From: Metallyticus violacea
Lineage: Eukaryota; Arthropoda; Insecta; Mantodea; Metallyticidae
Direction of reading: 5' to 3'
Assembly: GCA_030762175.1 (NCBI GenBank)
Contig: CM060840.1
Coordinates: forward strand, 43,592,001 to 43,656,000
Length of the DNA stretch: 64,000 bases
The notes under the pieces were generated by a model. The model was not told the origin of the DNA. It made no database searches and worked only from the letters and a program-made list of their open reading frames with translations. Shown here in pieces: positions 50,367 through 62,287 of this stretch. How positions within the stretch are numbered: position 1 is the stretch's first letter; each line of letters starts with the position of its first letter. The position numbers and the translations under genes were made by a program.

Positions 50367-50461
50367 AAGGAAGAATTACACTTGAAATAAATCGGGTCAC
50401 GGCCGAAATTCAAAGCTTTCCATGCAAACGTTGTAACCGATTGTGCTAGACTTTCCTCCAA
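50367..50461 (-). repeat. SINE-C copy, minus orientation (left arm of inverted pair)
   Basis: On the minus strand it reads CTTGGAGGAAAGTCTAGC, then ACAATCGGTTACAACG (A-box region), TTTGAATTTCGGCC (decayed B box), and CCCGATTTATTTCAAGTG with ATTCTTCC at the end. The same series occurs on the plus strand from 50576. The tRNA-like box order suggests an RNA polymerase III SINE head. Confidence 0.75.
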
Positions 50462-50575
50462 GCATGGAACCACGAACCTATATATCCCGTTTACCTCCCT
50501 AAGCTTTTCTCTACTATGATAGGAGACTCGAAATGCTACAATACGTTTGACCCTGGCTTCTAGTTTAACATTTTA

Positions 50576-50740
50576 CTTGGAGGACGCGGTAGACCAATTG
50601 GTTAGAGTATTGGTATAGAAGGCCGAAGATGCGTGTTCGAATCTCGGTGGTAACCCGAATTTTTCAAGTGTGATTCTTCCATTCCAACTAATGTTCTATA
50701 CAAGGTAGTGTGAAACCTATTTCGACACATAAATTAATAC
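50576..50740 (+). repeat. SINE-C copy, plus orientation (right arm of inverted pair)
   Basis: It starts CTTGGAGGACGCGGTAGACC, continues CAATTGGTTAGAGTATTGG (A-box region), has a good B box GTGTTCGAATCTC (50633-50645), then CCCGAATTTTTCAAGTGTG and ATTCTTCC (to 50680). These correspond in order to the minus-strand copy at 50367-50461. The remainder to about 50740 may be SINE body not shared by the left arm. It could be mistaken for a tRNA gene, but the acceptor stem does not close, and the shared downstream motif shows a repeat. Confidence 0.75.
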
Positions 50741-52577
50741 GTTGTATTTATATTAAAATTTTCATAATTCACGTAATTATTCCCTTAATTACTCTCTTTA
50801 GCGTTTAGTCAGGGTAAAATACTTACAAAAGCATATGGCAAATGAACATAATATCCTACGCAATAAGATGAATTACTAATTGGTCGGGCGTTGAGGGTCT
50901 GCTTGTCAACTGCTGGGTTTGATGTTGACTTCAAGTTCACAAGAGTTGCAATTACGGGTTTTTTCTTTGCTTTTTCCCCTACCTAGTAAGCCGAATATCA
51001 TTACTTTGAAACTTTCGATTTATTTTTATCTTCATTAATTCGCTCCATGTATTGCTGGAATAGAATTTTGATATGCATTGCCTTCACACTCCCGTTGATT
51101 TTATTCACATATTGGAAATTATAAATTTATTAATTTTTAAGAACTTTTGTATTAAAATTACTCTACTTGGGTTTATACCTACCATTTTTGTTTTGTTTTG
51201 TTTTATAAACCACTGTTATTTCACACCATTATTTAAAAAAGTTAAAATTTTACAAAATATCGTTTTATCTTTTTATATGCCAGCATTTTAACAAACATCT
51301 CTAAAGGTATTTCAAAACAAGCTCTATAGCTGCAATATTACATTTCTTCCCACAAATATATTGATCGCAAATTGAACAGTTTATACATCATTTTCTGCGG
51401 CCGTAACGGAGTAAAGTATGTCTTCGCCTTGTAAAGCATTTCGGCAACAGGTGAGCTGAATTAACATCCGTGAACGTTCGCGTTGCAACATTTCAGCAAC
51501 AATACAAATAAGAGCAGAGGCCGCGCGGTGCCTTCCCATTGAATCCCACGCTACTCTTAAGAATTTCGTGGAAACGCTTTCCTGAGAACAGGATCCTCGC
51601 ACCGACGTTCAACGGAATAATAGGGTAAAGGCTTTGGGAGGACAATAAGTTGCAGTTCTGTAGCTCAATACACATTCCCGAGTTGTGCTGCGCCAAAAGG
51701 CCGCTGACCCCAAACAGGTGGTGTGCCAGGAGATATAAACAGGTAAAGGAGGCAACCTTGGTCTTTGGAGGTTCTAAATGGTGGTACTGCCTTACTTAGC
51801 AACCGTGAACCCCAGCTTTTCAGCGTCTAATATTTGCTGCATTTATAGCATACAAAATCGCTTATCTTGCATTTAATGATTGTGAGAAAGACCGTTCTTT
51901 AGAGAGACTTAATGAGCGGTTTAAGAGTTATATGAAGTGCTAACAGCTGCAAAGAGTTCTAAAACCTCTAATACACTTTATAGAGTTTTTCCCTCCATTT
52001 TTAAATAAATATTTTAGTAATGTATAAATTGAAATATATTTTGACTGAAAAAATTAGCAATTTTGTAAAACATCTCGTGCCTTAAGAAAAGTTCTTTAAA
52101 TGATTTCAAACCGAATGTGAACTATATAAGTTTAGAGCGGTATGTGCATATTAATGATTGCCCATAATCTCTGAAGCTCTGTGTTAAGTTGTAACAGTTT
52201 ACTGTTAAATGTTATAAAAGTTAAATTAGATTGTTTTCACTACTACAGATTTTCTTCAAATAAGTGAGCGAGCTTGCGGTTAACAAGATAAATGCTATAA
52301 ATAGCTAGTTTATAATGCTAGTCTAAATTGTAAATTACTAAAGAACTTTACAATAAACCATTGAATATGTGCTCACTTACTACTCTCGTTATGAAAATAT
52401 TATTTGTAAAGGGACAGCACAAAGTTTATCTTAGTAAGTTCTCTTCGTCTGGTTGTAATTTGATAATTAAAGTTTTAAACAACCAATGGAATTGTGATTG
52501 AGTTTTCAACGTTGTAGGAGTAAACCCTATTAAAATCTTTTGTGAAAGAGTAGCAAATTTAATTAATCATGTTTAAG
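50741..52577. other. Intergenic DNA with a CpG-rich patch at 51.39-51.72 kb
   Basis: No recognisable gene. Between about 51390 and 51720 the sequence becomes GC- and CpG-rich (for example GGCCGCGCGGTGCC near 51519), against an AT-rich background. The frames across it have no domain. It might be an unidentified regulatory element or exon. Confidence 0.45.
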
Positions 52578-52793
52578 ATTTATTTATTTATATATGGTCA
52601 GGTCATACGCGTCTCATTCAATTCAGGGCATGCATAGACCGATAAATTTTACTAAGAGGTCTCCTCTTTCAGGCTTGAGATTATTTTACGTGCGTAAACG
52701 TTCGACATGGGACCCACCACTCTACTTTCCTGCCGAAAAAATTCATCGATCTGACTGGGATTGAACCCGCATTTTGAGCCTACGAGGCAAGTA
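52578..52793 (-). repeat. SINE-A copy, head-truncated with internal deletion
   Basis: The minus strand shows the SINE-A 3' half: TGACCATATATAAATAAAT at the end, CCTGAATTGAATGAGACGC, and TCAAGCCTGAAAGAGGAGA. It then has CGATGAATTTTTTCGGC fused directly to the GGAAAG block, so the segment normally between (GGGCGTAAAAATC...) is missing. Part of the tRNA head remains (GGGTTCAATCCCAGTC) and the 5' acceptor region is lost. Confidence 0.8.
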
Positions 52794-54993
52794 CGGGTTA
52801 AGATGAATGCAAGTCCAAGCGAATGAAGTATTCCTGATAATTTTCAAAAAGTTTTTAGTGAAATCAGCAATTTGTTACAATAGGGGCTTGTTATTCCTTA
52901 AAGTTGCGTCGTTTGTACCTTGATTCAATACAACTAATTAAATGCACAAACTGAGAATTAGAGGTAAATTTTCTTCAGAAATGTGCACGTCTATTGGATC
53001 AGGGTAAGATTACAAAATACCAACTCTTAACATATATGCCTTACATGAATTTTGTTAAGTGGCTATAACAACCAATCAGTTCTCTAAATAACTGACATCT
53101 GCCATCACATATGACTGAAGTCTATCTGACTATGCATTTATAGCATCATGCATTACATTCATTGGAAAATCTGCCACCGCTGGCTCCAAGGAAATCTCAA
53201 TATTTTCTTGCAAACAACACCTTCAAGCAATTACCACAGTAATTAGCGCAGATTGCTAGAAGCCCAGTCTTGAGCACTAATAAAATTATGGAACATTTCT
53301 TTGAGCTGCATTTTGCTGGTAGCTTTAATGCCTGTTCTTGGACAAAGCCATGTTCAGGTTCTTTACTAGAATGGTCGTCTTCAATCCTTCCGAGATGAAT
53401 GGAGGCTTGGTGACACCATTATATAGGATAGACAGAAAGTAACTAGGTATTAATTTAAGGCTGTAGACCATCAATGGCATCACAATGGGAATAGTGTATA
53501 ATATACGCCATTAAATAGAATTTGAGCTTTTCGCGTCGGAGGCCGTGAGACGAGGGTACGCGCTACAATAGCAAACTTTCTGTTATGAAGTTAGCGCAGC
53601 CGCACGCAATGAAGTGTGGAATTCCATTATTCTTGTTCAGAGATGGTGGCCTACGGTGAACGGAAGAAATGCTACAATTCGTCCAATAAGATACGTCCCT
53701 CGGGACTAATGATCACAGCTGCAGAGTCGTTCATAAGTCACCGTGTGGTGCGGAATGACGCCCACAAATCTCATCGAGTCATCCTTCTGCTTGACACCAT
53801 GACGCCACAGGTGCCGACATTGAAGTTTGATGTATTCTATCCGTATTCCCATGCAACAGTATACATATAACAATAAACTACCATTACAAGTATAGCAATT
53901 ATACTTGGTTTTCAATACCTACTTATTTACCGCCTACCTTGTATATTAAACTATTACCGAGGATTTTCTGAATCTTCAGGACCCTTTCACGAAGTTGAGG
54001 CATATGCTCTGTTATTTTGCAGAGGTAGTTTTCTTTAATATTGAATACGTTCTCGTCAACGAAAAGAATGTTCTCAATAGCCGTTGTAGCATTATGCAGT
54101 TGTAAGTGGTTTGCATGTCAACCTCTGCCGCTTCCGTTTTGCAGTTAAAAATGCCCAGAATTCCGAGGAAAAGTCCGAAGTCTTGTTTAAGCTCTCTGGA
54201 CATGAATCTGCTGGACATGCTCATCTCAGAGACCATAATTGTCAGCTTCTTAGTTGGGTTCCACCAAACACTGAAGACGATAGCTAAGGTCTTCACATGG
54301 TTCCATACCTCAAACAGTCATCAACAGTGCAGGTCTCAGTGCAGATAAACATCCTACTAATTTCCCGCTTTTTGAGAATTAGGAAAATCTCGTTAGGTGA
54401 CTTCCCAGACAATGAAAAGATCTCCCAATCTTCCCATCTCATCGTTAAGTCCCAGTACTCTTTTTGAACTCAATAATGAGGTCGATTTTCTCTGGTAGCA
54501 ACTGTTGTTCTCTTTGCCAAAAGGCAAGATTAAATACAATAGGGACTAAACTAGAGACTAATGTCAATATTAGGTCGCTAAAAACAATGACGATTTACGT
54601 ACTGTTAATTTTAAACTGGAAATTATATGATCGATCTCTCTTTGGTTCTGCTACAACCGCAAATAGGCACTGTTGTTGATTCTGGACGAAGCCCCGAAAC
54701 ATTTCGTAAATGCGAATCTACACCAGAGCAAGGTGTGGGCGATTGTATGGTGATCTGGGGCTGGTTTCTCTGCATCGTGACGAAACAATTATTTCAAAGT
54801 ATTCCAAAAACATTTAAAAATGCACCAGATACTCTAAGAAAAACAGAACAAAACAAAAAATATGAACAGAACAGGGACTATTGTTATTCATGATAACCTG
54901 CGGCCACAGATCTCACAATTTCCATAAGTTGATTGAACCTGGCTACTAAACTTTGTTTCATTCAGCATATTGAGCCCATCTCTCACAAATCAA
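52794..54993. other. Intergenic DNA with overlapping open frames of unknown origin
   Basis: At 53500-54900 the composition is closer to coding DNA and several frames of 70-94 codons overlap (53616-53870 and 54106-54348 on plus, 54012-54296 on minus), but none carries a motif I recognise. An old, unidentified transposon or chance are both possible. Confidence 0.4.
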
Positions 54994-55295
54994 TTTTTTT
55001 ATTTGTTTTATTTACGGACGCTCTTTAACATCTCAGGTCATCAGTGTCCCATTCAATTCAGGGCATGTAAACGGCCGAGAGATTTTGTTCAGGGGCCTCT
55101 TTTTTCAGGCTTGGGGTTCTTTATCGTGCCATAAATATATGCCACGGGACCCACAGCTTTATTTCCCTTCCGAAGGGAGCCATACAAGGTTTTACGCCCG
55201 AAAAAATCCATCAGTTCTGGCCGGGATTGAACCCGCGATCTTGGATTTAGGAGGCAAGTATGTACCATGGTACAATGCACCACCAGGACCGACCC
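54994..55295 (-). repeat. SINE-A copy, nearly full length
   Basis: On the minus strand it begins GGTCGGTCCTGGTGGTGCA, has a B box CGCGGGTTCAATCCCGG near 55218-55234, GATGGATTTTTTCGGGCG, GGAAGGGAAATAAAGC, and the 3' end GATGACCTGAGATGTTAAAG with CGTCCGTAAATAAAAC. Flanking CACAAA copies with similar following bases (about 54984-54997 and 55295-55308) may be a decayed target duplication. Confidence 0.9.
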
Positions 55296-58200
55296 ACAAA
55301 CTGAATTTTACTTATGCAAACAACTGGACATTTCCCTTAAGAATAAAATCTTCAATAGCCAAGAAGAAGCTGGGACGGCATTAAACATTTCATCGGCTCT
55401 AGAAGCTCGAAATGGCGTAATCAACTAAATGGAAAAAATGTACAGATGACGATGGAGGTTGCTTTGATATTTAAAACTGACGTTGAATTTATTGATGCTT
55501 TATTGAAGTTTAAATCACAAGAACACAATTACCGAACGATCTAATAAATGAGCTTTTATTATTAGTACTTTTTTATCCGGTTTCCAGCCTTAATGTCGTG
55601 GATCTGATCTCTTAAGTGAATTATCTGCAAATAATTAATGAACCATAACTACACCGCCAGATTCTTTTTTGTTTTTTTAACATTCGGTTTCAAACCGATA
55701 TCTTACCTAGGCACGCGAATAGCACGGATCTCTAGTTATTTGTTTACTTTTTCAAAGGAGTGAAAGGAATTTCTGTGAAAGTCTGAATGGAAACAAAGAG
55801 TGCACGAGAGCACGATTACTGTCGACGGGGATATTTAGAAACGCCAGGGGAAAGCGGTCACCTATGAGTCATACTTAACCAATTGCGTAATGAAACGGAG
55901 CCAACAAAAGCCCCCGGATATAATCGATCATTAACCCTGAAACTTATAAATTCTTTTATAACAATTACGTCTTATTTTGAACAGTAGTGTTTGCAGGACC
56001 GGCCCCTCTCTTTTTCATGCAATATTAAAACGGGTGTGTGTGTAATTTTCTGAGAGCAACATTAAAGAGCTAGGAATTTACTTGCTAAGAAAATAGGGGA
56101 TTAATAAATGCCTAAAAAAAAAAAAAAAAAATTAAGGGACACAGGGAGTTAATTTGTAAAGTTGCACATTTTTGTATGGATTTTTCTGAAACTTTTACTA
56201 TGATTGCATTGTTGTTAATTTAATATGTATAACAAATTTAATTCAAGTTGGATTAATACTTTGCGACATATAAATTATATAATGTCCCAGGCGATTCATG
56301 GGTTGAGAAAATGGGCTGGAATTTTTGCAAATGGAGCTTTGAACCACATACAAAAATTGCATAGAAAGAGATTTTAAATAAATATGATGAGTGAACTGTG
56401 ATAATTTTTAAATATATTTAGACATTTTAATCTTTTAAAATTAATAATTTTTCATAGAAAATATTTTTCTTAATTATTATTGATGTTAGCATGTATTTTG
56501 TCCTATAGAATATTATACAATATACTTCTGCACGTTCTGGGAAATTTTAATTGAATTTAAACAAAAACTGTTACGCTTGGACGTTTTGAATATGTGAAAA
56601 TGAAGTGTTGAGAAAAACGCTGTTAAAAAAAAAAAAAAGGATGCTGGGAAACAGTGTGGTTTAAAAGGACACGCGGAGCTCTTAAATAGATATAGAGAGG
56701 GAAGGGGAAATACAAATGTTCACTCTCTGTGGACGCCCAAAGGTTCAAGGAACAATTTGCAGCATGGAAAAAAAAGGGGGGGGGCCCATGGGGCCGATTT
56801 TGGCCAAAACTCACTTTCAGTGTCCTTTAAACAAAATATATTACTCAGCATCAAGCACTGTTCACAGTGTCAGCTGGTAGCTTTCAGCCATCCTGAGTAT
56901 ATAAGCTTTAACTACAAGAACAAAATACTGCACATTTTCCTTCAATGGTTAGCATAAACTATAACAATAGTGCATAAATGAACACAGAGCATCAATATAA
57001 ATGAATTTTCCCATTGTTTCTCTCCCCCTAATAAGGTATAAGTGCCAGAGTAGTTTCTGTGCATTTCAAGAAACTTTTACACGCCTACTTCTTTTTTCGA
57101 AATGGTCTCTACACCTATTTTAAGTGTCCATTGAATTTAACTTTATATGTATATCATATATGAAAAAGTAGATAAAATTCAAGTTCAAGATAGAGATATA
57201 CCATTTGCTTAAAATAAACACTTTTTCCATTAAAACACTTTATTTAAAAGCCGTTCACGCACTACTGCAACAATCCACTCAGTACTATTGTTTTTATTTG
57301 TATAATGTTTAAATGATAATGCTTTAACGTACAGTTGACACATGCCCTGAAAAAAAATGGTAGTGTCCTGAATTTTAGCTTTGAAAAAGACATCTGCCCG
57401 AATTTAATTTTCTACAAATGTCCTGAATTTGTAATATTACTGGGGAAAAAATTACAGCCTCTATCCGTGCATATATTTTGATGCTTTCTTTAACTTAAGT
57501 AACTCTCAAATTCAATCAAAATAACTCCCTCCAGCAAAGAGCAGTGGAGGTAGATCCGGTTATTACACAGAGAACACAGAGTTCGTAAATATGCTTTCAA
57601 AGAAGTTCGATTCCTCCTTCATATGCTTAATTCTGAAACGATAGATATCATAGACGCTACCATTTCATTGATGCTTTGCCATTCTTTATTTTGTATATGC
57701 TGTTGAAGCTTGCATTCTTTTCTTTGTGTTTGTTAAATGTTCAGTAAATAATAAATATGTATATTCGCTGCTTCAGATGGATGATGGAATTACATTTTAA
57801 ACGGCCGTTAGATTGTGGGCTGATACTCGTGCATTTAAGTGGATGTTGTTAGATAAAGTTCCAGTTTGTAACATCACTGAAATAGGGTTAAAATATTTGA
57901 GAATGTAAAGTGAATTACTCGCTGGCATTCACTCGTCACTTTTATTAAGCAACGTTTTCTCCTTTAGCCTCTGATGAGCGAGTTAAAAGCTGTAAGAATG
58001 CTGAACATTATTCAGAATGTCTGAAATTGGCTCAGGTTTATTTTTGTTTACGGGGCATAATACCAGTGTTGGAAGAATTTGTCAATAGGCTTAAAGAAAT
58101 CTGTAAAATAAATTTTAGCGTTACAATATAGTTTTAAAGACAGAACATGTGTGCCATTTAATGATTACCTATTGAATAAAGCTTGTTTATTCAAAATATT

Positions 58201-59257
58201 TCGCAATCTGAAAGTGTGGCTGGCAATCTGTAAATGTAAATAATATGTTACTGACAAAATAAATGCATTTTAATGTTATTTATACTGCTATTAATATACA
58301 ATATCCTCAAATAGTATCGTTAATTATTTGTTTCTGCAATAGGAGCTATAAAAATACACTTGTCGCGTCCAAATGTCCTGAAAGTTTATGGCAACCCTAC
58401 TTTAACGATAAAACAGCTTAGTTCCGCCTTATCACACTAAAACACGCTTAACAGCAAAGAACACTGTCTGTATGCAATCCTCATCCAAGACCAAGTCTTT
58501 AAAATTGCTTTTCCAAACTTTTTTTATTAATGAAATATTTTAATCAATAATACAAAATTAATGTTTGACAGAAAACGTTACGGACAGAACGCGCTTGAGC
58601 GATACAGCAAAACTGCAAAAACTGGTATGAAATATGGTATCGTTTGGGAAAAGTGAGCATGAAGGAGGTAAGGAAGGGAAGACAAAGCAGGAGAGATACC
58701 TTCTTGTTATGGCTGTGCATCGTTTTGATCAGGGAAGCCAGCCAGCCGCCTCCTTGCCTTCACAGACCAACCAGTCCTTGCCAAGCAATGCCGCGGTCAC
58801 GCTTCACCGACACGATGCGCGGACCCTGTCAGATTTTCTTTTACCTATCGGAAGTTTTGTAAAAAGTTCATCTACTCGCCGGAGAACAGCCTTTCTATCT
58901 CTCCGCATAGACAAAGGAAAATCAGGTAATATATTACTGCAAGTCCTGTAGGTTTATCATTATTTTGGTCAAGTGCGCAACGTGTGTGAATCAAAATGGT
59001 TAACTTCTACGGCCGGCATATTCAAACGGCAATTTCATGCCTGATATATACTGAAGCTTTGTGTAAACAACAGCAGAAACTTAACGATCTTAAAAGGCTT
59101 TAATATTTCTACAAATAACGCAAAAGTATGATTAAGGTGTACAAAAATTCTTGTAAATAATGTGTGCTTGAAAAAAAAAAAAAAGACATGTTTCAAGTGT
59201 AAGGAGGTGCAATTCCGATGAAAATATAAACAATCTTGCATTGAGAATTTAAACATG
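55296..59257. other. AT-rich intergenic DNA with homopolymer runs
   Basis: No gene recognised. It contains poly(A) runs near 56115-56131 and 56625-56638, a G run near 56776-56784, and a possible old DNA-transposon relic at 57330-58410. A GC-richer patch at 58640-58910 has an open frame (58634-58951) with no known domain. Confidence 0.45.
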
Positions 59258-60579
59258 TACCAGGTCTGTTCAAAAAGTATCGTGAATTTTGTGTTTTTTC
59301 CAAAAGTATTTATTTATTCATGAATATCTATTTTGTTCCCTTCAAAGTAATCTCCACCAGATATTATACACTTGTGCCAACGTTTTTTCCAATCCACGAA
59401 GCACTTTAAAAAATCGTTTTTTCTGATCTTGTTCAGCTCCTCCTTCGATGCCGTCTTAATCTCCTCAATCGTGGCGTAGCGTCCTTTCATGGACCTTTTC
59501 AGTTTTGGGAACAAAAAAAGGTCACAGGGGGCCAGGTCTGGGGAGTACGGTGGCTGCGGCGTCATAAGTGTGTTGTTTTTGCCGAAAAATTCGCACACAA
59601 GCAACGATATGTGAGCAGGGGCGTTATCATTGTGCAAAAGTAAATTTTTGTTCTTCCACAAATCCCGGCGTTTCTGGCAGATTGCTTCGCGCAAATTGCG
59701 CATAACTTGCAGGTAATATTATTTATTGACCGTTCTAGCCTGTAGCAAGAACTCGTGATGCACCACGCTCCTGCAATCGAAGAAAACTGTAAGCAAAACC
59801 TTCACATTCAACCGAACTTGGCGCGCTTTTTTCGGTCTTGGCTCGTGTGGCAGCATCCCTTGGGATGATTGAGCTTTAGTTTCCACGTCATAACCATAAA
59901 CCCATAATTCGTCGCCAGTTATGACCCTCTGGAGCTAATTTGGGTCGTCGCGGACAGAGTTCAACAGCTCCTTAGCAATGTTCATACGATGGTGTTTTTA
60001 GTCGAAATTGAGCAACTTTGGTACGAATTTTGCGGCGACCCGTCTCATGCCCAAATCATTGGTAAAAATCGAATGGCACGAGCCAATCGATATGTTTAGG
60101 TCCTCAGCAACTTCTCTAACGGTGATTAGACGATTGGCCAGTGCTATTTGCTTTACTTCTTCAATGTTTTCGTCTATTGTTGACAAGGTCGGGCGTCCGG
60201 GACGCTCTTCGTCGTTCACGTCTTCTCGACCTCTGAGAACATTTTGAACCACCGATAAACGGTGCTTTTGTCCAAGGTAGCTTCGCCACATGCCACAGGC
60301 AACCTTCTGAATGCATCCGCGTACTTAATTTTGTTTTTCACACAAAATTTGATACAGATTCTTTGTTCCATTTTTTGGAATAGGCAAAAATCGAAGACGA
60401 GCCAAAACACGTCCAAGCAAAATAGCTGTCGACAATTAACTGAATATTCAAAATGGCCGAGCTTGTCAACATAAGTGAGGGACATGAGTACCAACATAAC
60501 GCCACAAAACAATCGAAAATCGAATATATGTAGCCCGCGGAAATTCAAAATTCGCGATACTTTTTGAAGAGACCTCGTA
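59258..60579 (-). mobile_element. Mariner transposon, complete ends, 1318 bp
   Basis: The inverted repeats are, read inward, AGGTCTGTTCAAAAAGTATC continuing GTGAATTTT on the left and AGGTCTCTTCAAAAAGTATC continuing CGAATTTT with an intervening G on the right; they differ at two positions over about 29 bases. The element runs 59260-60577 and is flanked by the TA target duplication (59258-59259, 60578-60579). The length is normal for mariner. The single gene is on the minus strand and is broken, so the copy is non-autonomous but may still be recognised by a live transposase. Confidence 0.95.
59314..60371 (-). pseudogene. Mariner transposase, inactivated (DD34D)
   Basis: The start MEQRICIKFCVKNK lies at 60371. 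The N-terminal helix-turn-helix region runs to about 60245, where a frameshift leads into GREDVNDEERPGRPTLSTID and the second DNA-binding block (EVKQIALANRLITVREVA, EDLNISIGSCHSIF). Then come ITGDELWVYGYD (first Asp), LLHNDNAPAHIS (second Asp) and PPYSPDLAPCDLF (third Asp, 34 residues later), ending HKCIISGGDYFEGNKID. All three catalytic aspartates are present. The breaks are the frameshift near 60245, a stop replacing the residue after LLNFD (59998-60000), a stop after RDDPN (near 59936), and a stop after RTVNK (near 59723). DD34D spacing and the ending place it in mariner proper. Confidence 0.93.
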
Positions 60580-61489
60580 GTTAATGAGCTTTTGTTTATT
60601 ATGCCAACAATTGAGTAGCGAATCTTAAACAGATATCGTTGACGATATCTTAAGTAACCTTAGATAGATACTGTTGACAATAATATTTCAGAAACGTTTC
60701 TTATGCCAATCACACGAAGTGAACCAAATGCAATTTAGATAACACATATTTCATGATAATAACAAGGGAAGAACCTTCAAGGTCACATGGATTGCCAAAC
60801 CTAAAGTTGTTCAGGAACATTTATATCTAAGCTTTAAGCTTTTGTTATGAGTATTATACTATGTATCTATATTATAACTTCGTGCCATTATGTTCTATTC
60901 AGAGATAGAAAAATAATGACCTCAAAGTTGCCGAAACGCCTCTCATTGTCAAGTGAACCTTAATTAGAATGAATTATGAATCCAGCTATTGGCTGATTTC
61001 TTAATTTCTTTATAGGTGATGCCCAGAAATGAACCAAATCACATTTGAACACATCAACAAGGAGCTGCTGAGGAAGATATCATTATTCAGGAGCTATGAC
61101 GTATTATTTCACAATGGGGAGAAAAAGGGTAGCAACTTCGAGGATGCAATCTAAGACTAATCATAAACCCAGCGCATCTTCATACGAACCATCACAGAAG
61201 AGGTCGCTCTCCAAATTTCCAGAAGGATGGTTGGAGGATTCATACAACATTTGGACCCACCAATCGTGAGCGAAAGATGAACCTTGAGAACCTATGCCCT
61301 TCAAGTGAGTTCATTAAATGCTCTCCTAGAGTTGAGTTAATCGCTGTTATGATACTAAAGAGAACAATCAAAGTCGTTTGAGCAAAATTGAAGGTGTGTT
61401 GCGCTTGCAATATAAATTTTCTGCCACGTAAATATTCAACTAGTACAATTATGCAATAGACAATGCAAATAAAAACGAGTACTAAGTTA
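60580..61489. other. Intergenic DNA, no gene seen
   Basis: AT-rich sequence without a recognisable domain. Around 61000-61290 the composition is more even but no known motif appears in any frame. Confidence 0.45.
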
Positions 61490-61685
61490 ACAACCAGGTG
61501 AACGATGGGTCACAAGATTCAAGAAACGTAACAAAATTGTTTCACAGAAAGTGGCTTACGAAATGAACAAATCCTACGTCTAGGAATCTAGAGATTTTGA
61601 GGTGAAGGCTAAAGAATTTGTTGGAAATATGCGAATAGTTACAGAAGTGCACAGGATTAATGAAGGTGTGCTTATAAGATAACTC
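61490..61685 (+). pseudogene. Possible relic of a pogo/Tigger-type transposase DNA-binding domain
   Basis: A plus-strand frame reads RWVTRFKKRNKIVSQKVAYE, a stop soon after SYV, and then KAKEFVGNMRIVTEVHRINE. The WxxRFKKRxxIxSxK pattern followed by AxEFV resembles the HTH-CENPB region of pogo/Tigger/Tc5 relatives, normally followed by an (N/S)xDQ(S/T)G motif, which is not seen here. No terminal repeats were identified. This is a single-motif call. Confidence 0.35.
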
Positions 61686-62287
61686 CCTACTGTGCACATC
61701 TGTTAGCCATGGCAGCTAAAAATGTAGTAGGCGCCTTTATCATCCAAAAACCAAATATAGTATCCTTCAGATCTCAGCGACAAACACGTGTCTACTCCTT
61801 TGTATCGCACTGTTGGGCACAGAATTTATTGTCCCATTCGCACAGATTTCTCACAGTTATATACCAAAAGGGGAAATCACACTGTTTTCTTTTAAATGCT
61901 TGTCATTTTGAGACACTTCAAATTTAATTGATTTCTGCCTCTTAAAAACAGCTTCTTGCAGTTTTCAGTTTCAAAATATTAATCCGTATGTTATACGTAA
62001 TGAAGGTTGAAAAATGTGTTTCTTACAGTACAGCGGATATTTCAGCGTAACATCGTGAACATTATGAAGCAAGCTGATGAGGCTTCCATTGCGCCATTGG
62101 ATTAACCCGTTACGTTCACCCTGCTCTCAATTAAAAAAAGTAAAATCACGTATGCATCGTGGTGCCTTGGGAAGCTTACTAATCGTTTCAGGATCTATGT
62201 GCTACACTTGTGTCTAAATATCACTGACTATTTACCAAAGAAAAGAAAAAATTATTTATTGTCTTATTTAAAACAACCATAGATGAA

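Noticed and set aside
50585..50650. Genuine tRNA gene on the plus strand
   Set aside because: The acceptor stem does not close and the same head plus downstream motif recurs in inverted orientation at 50367-50461.
58634..58951. 105-codon ORF
   Set aside because: No recognisable domain; it lies in a local GC-rich patch with other overlapping frames, so chance is likely.
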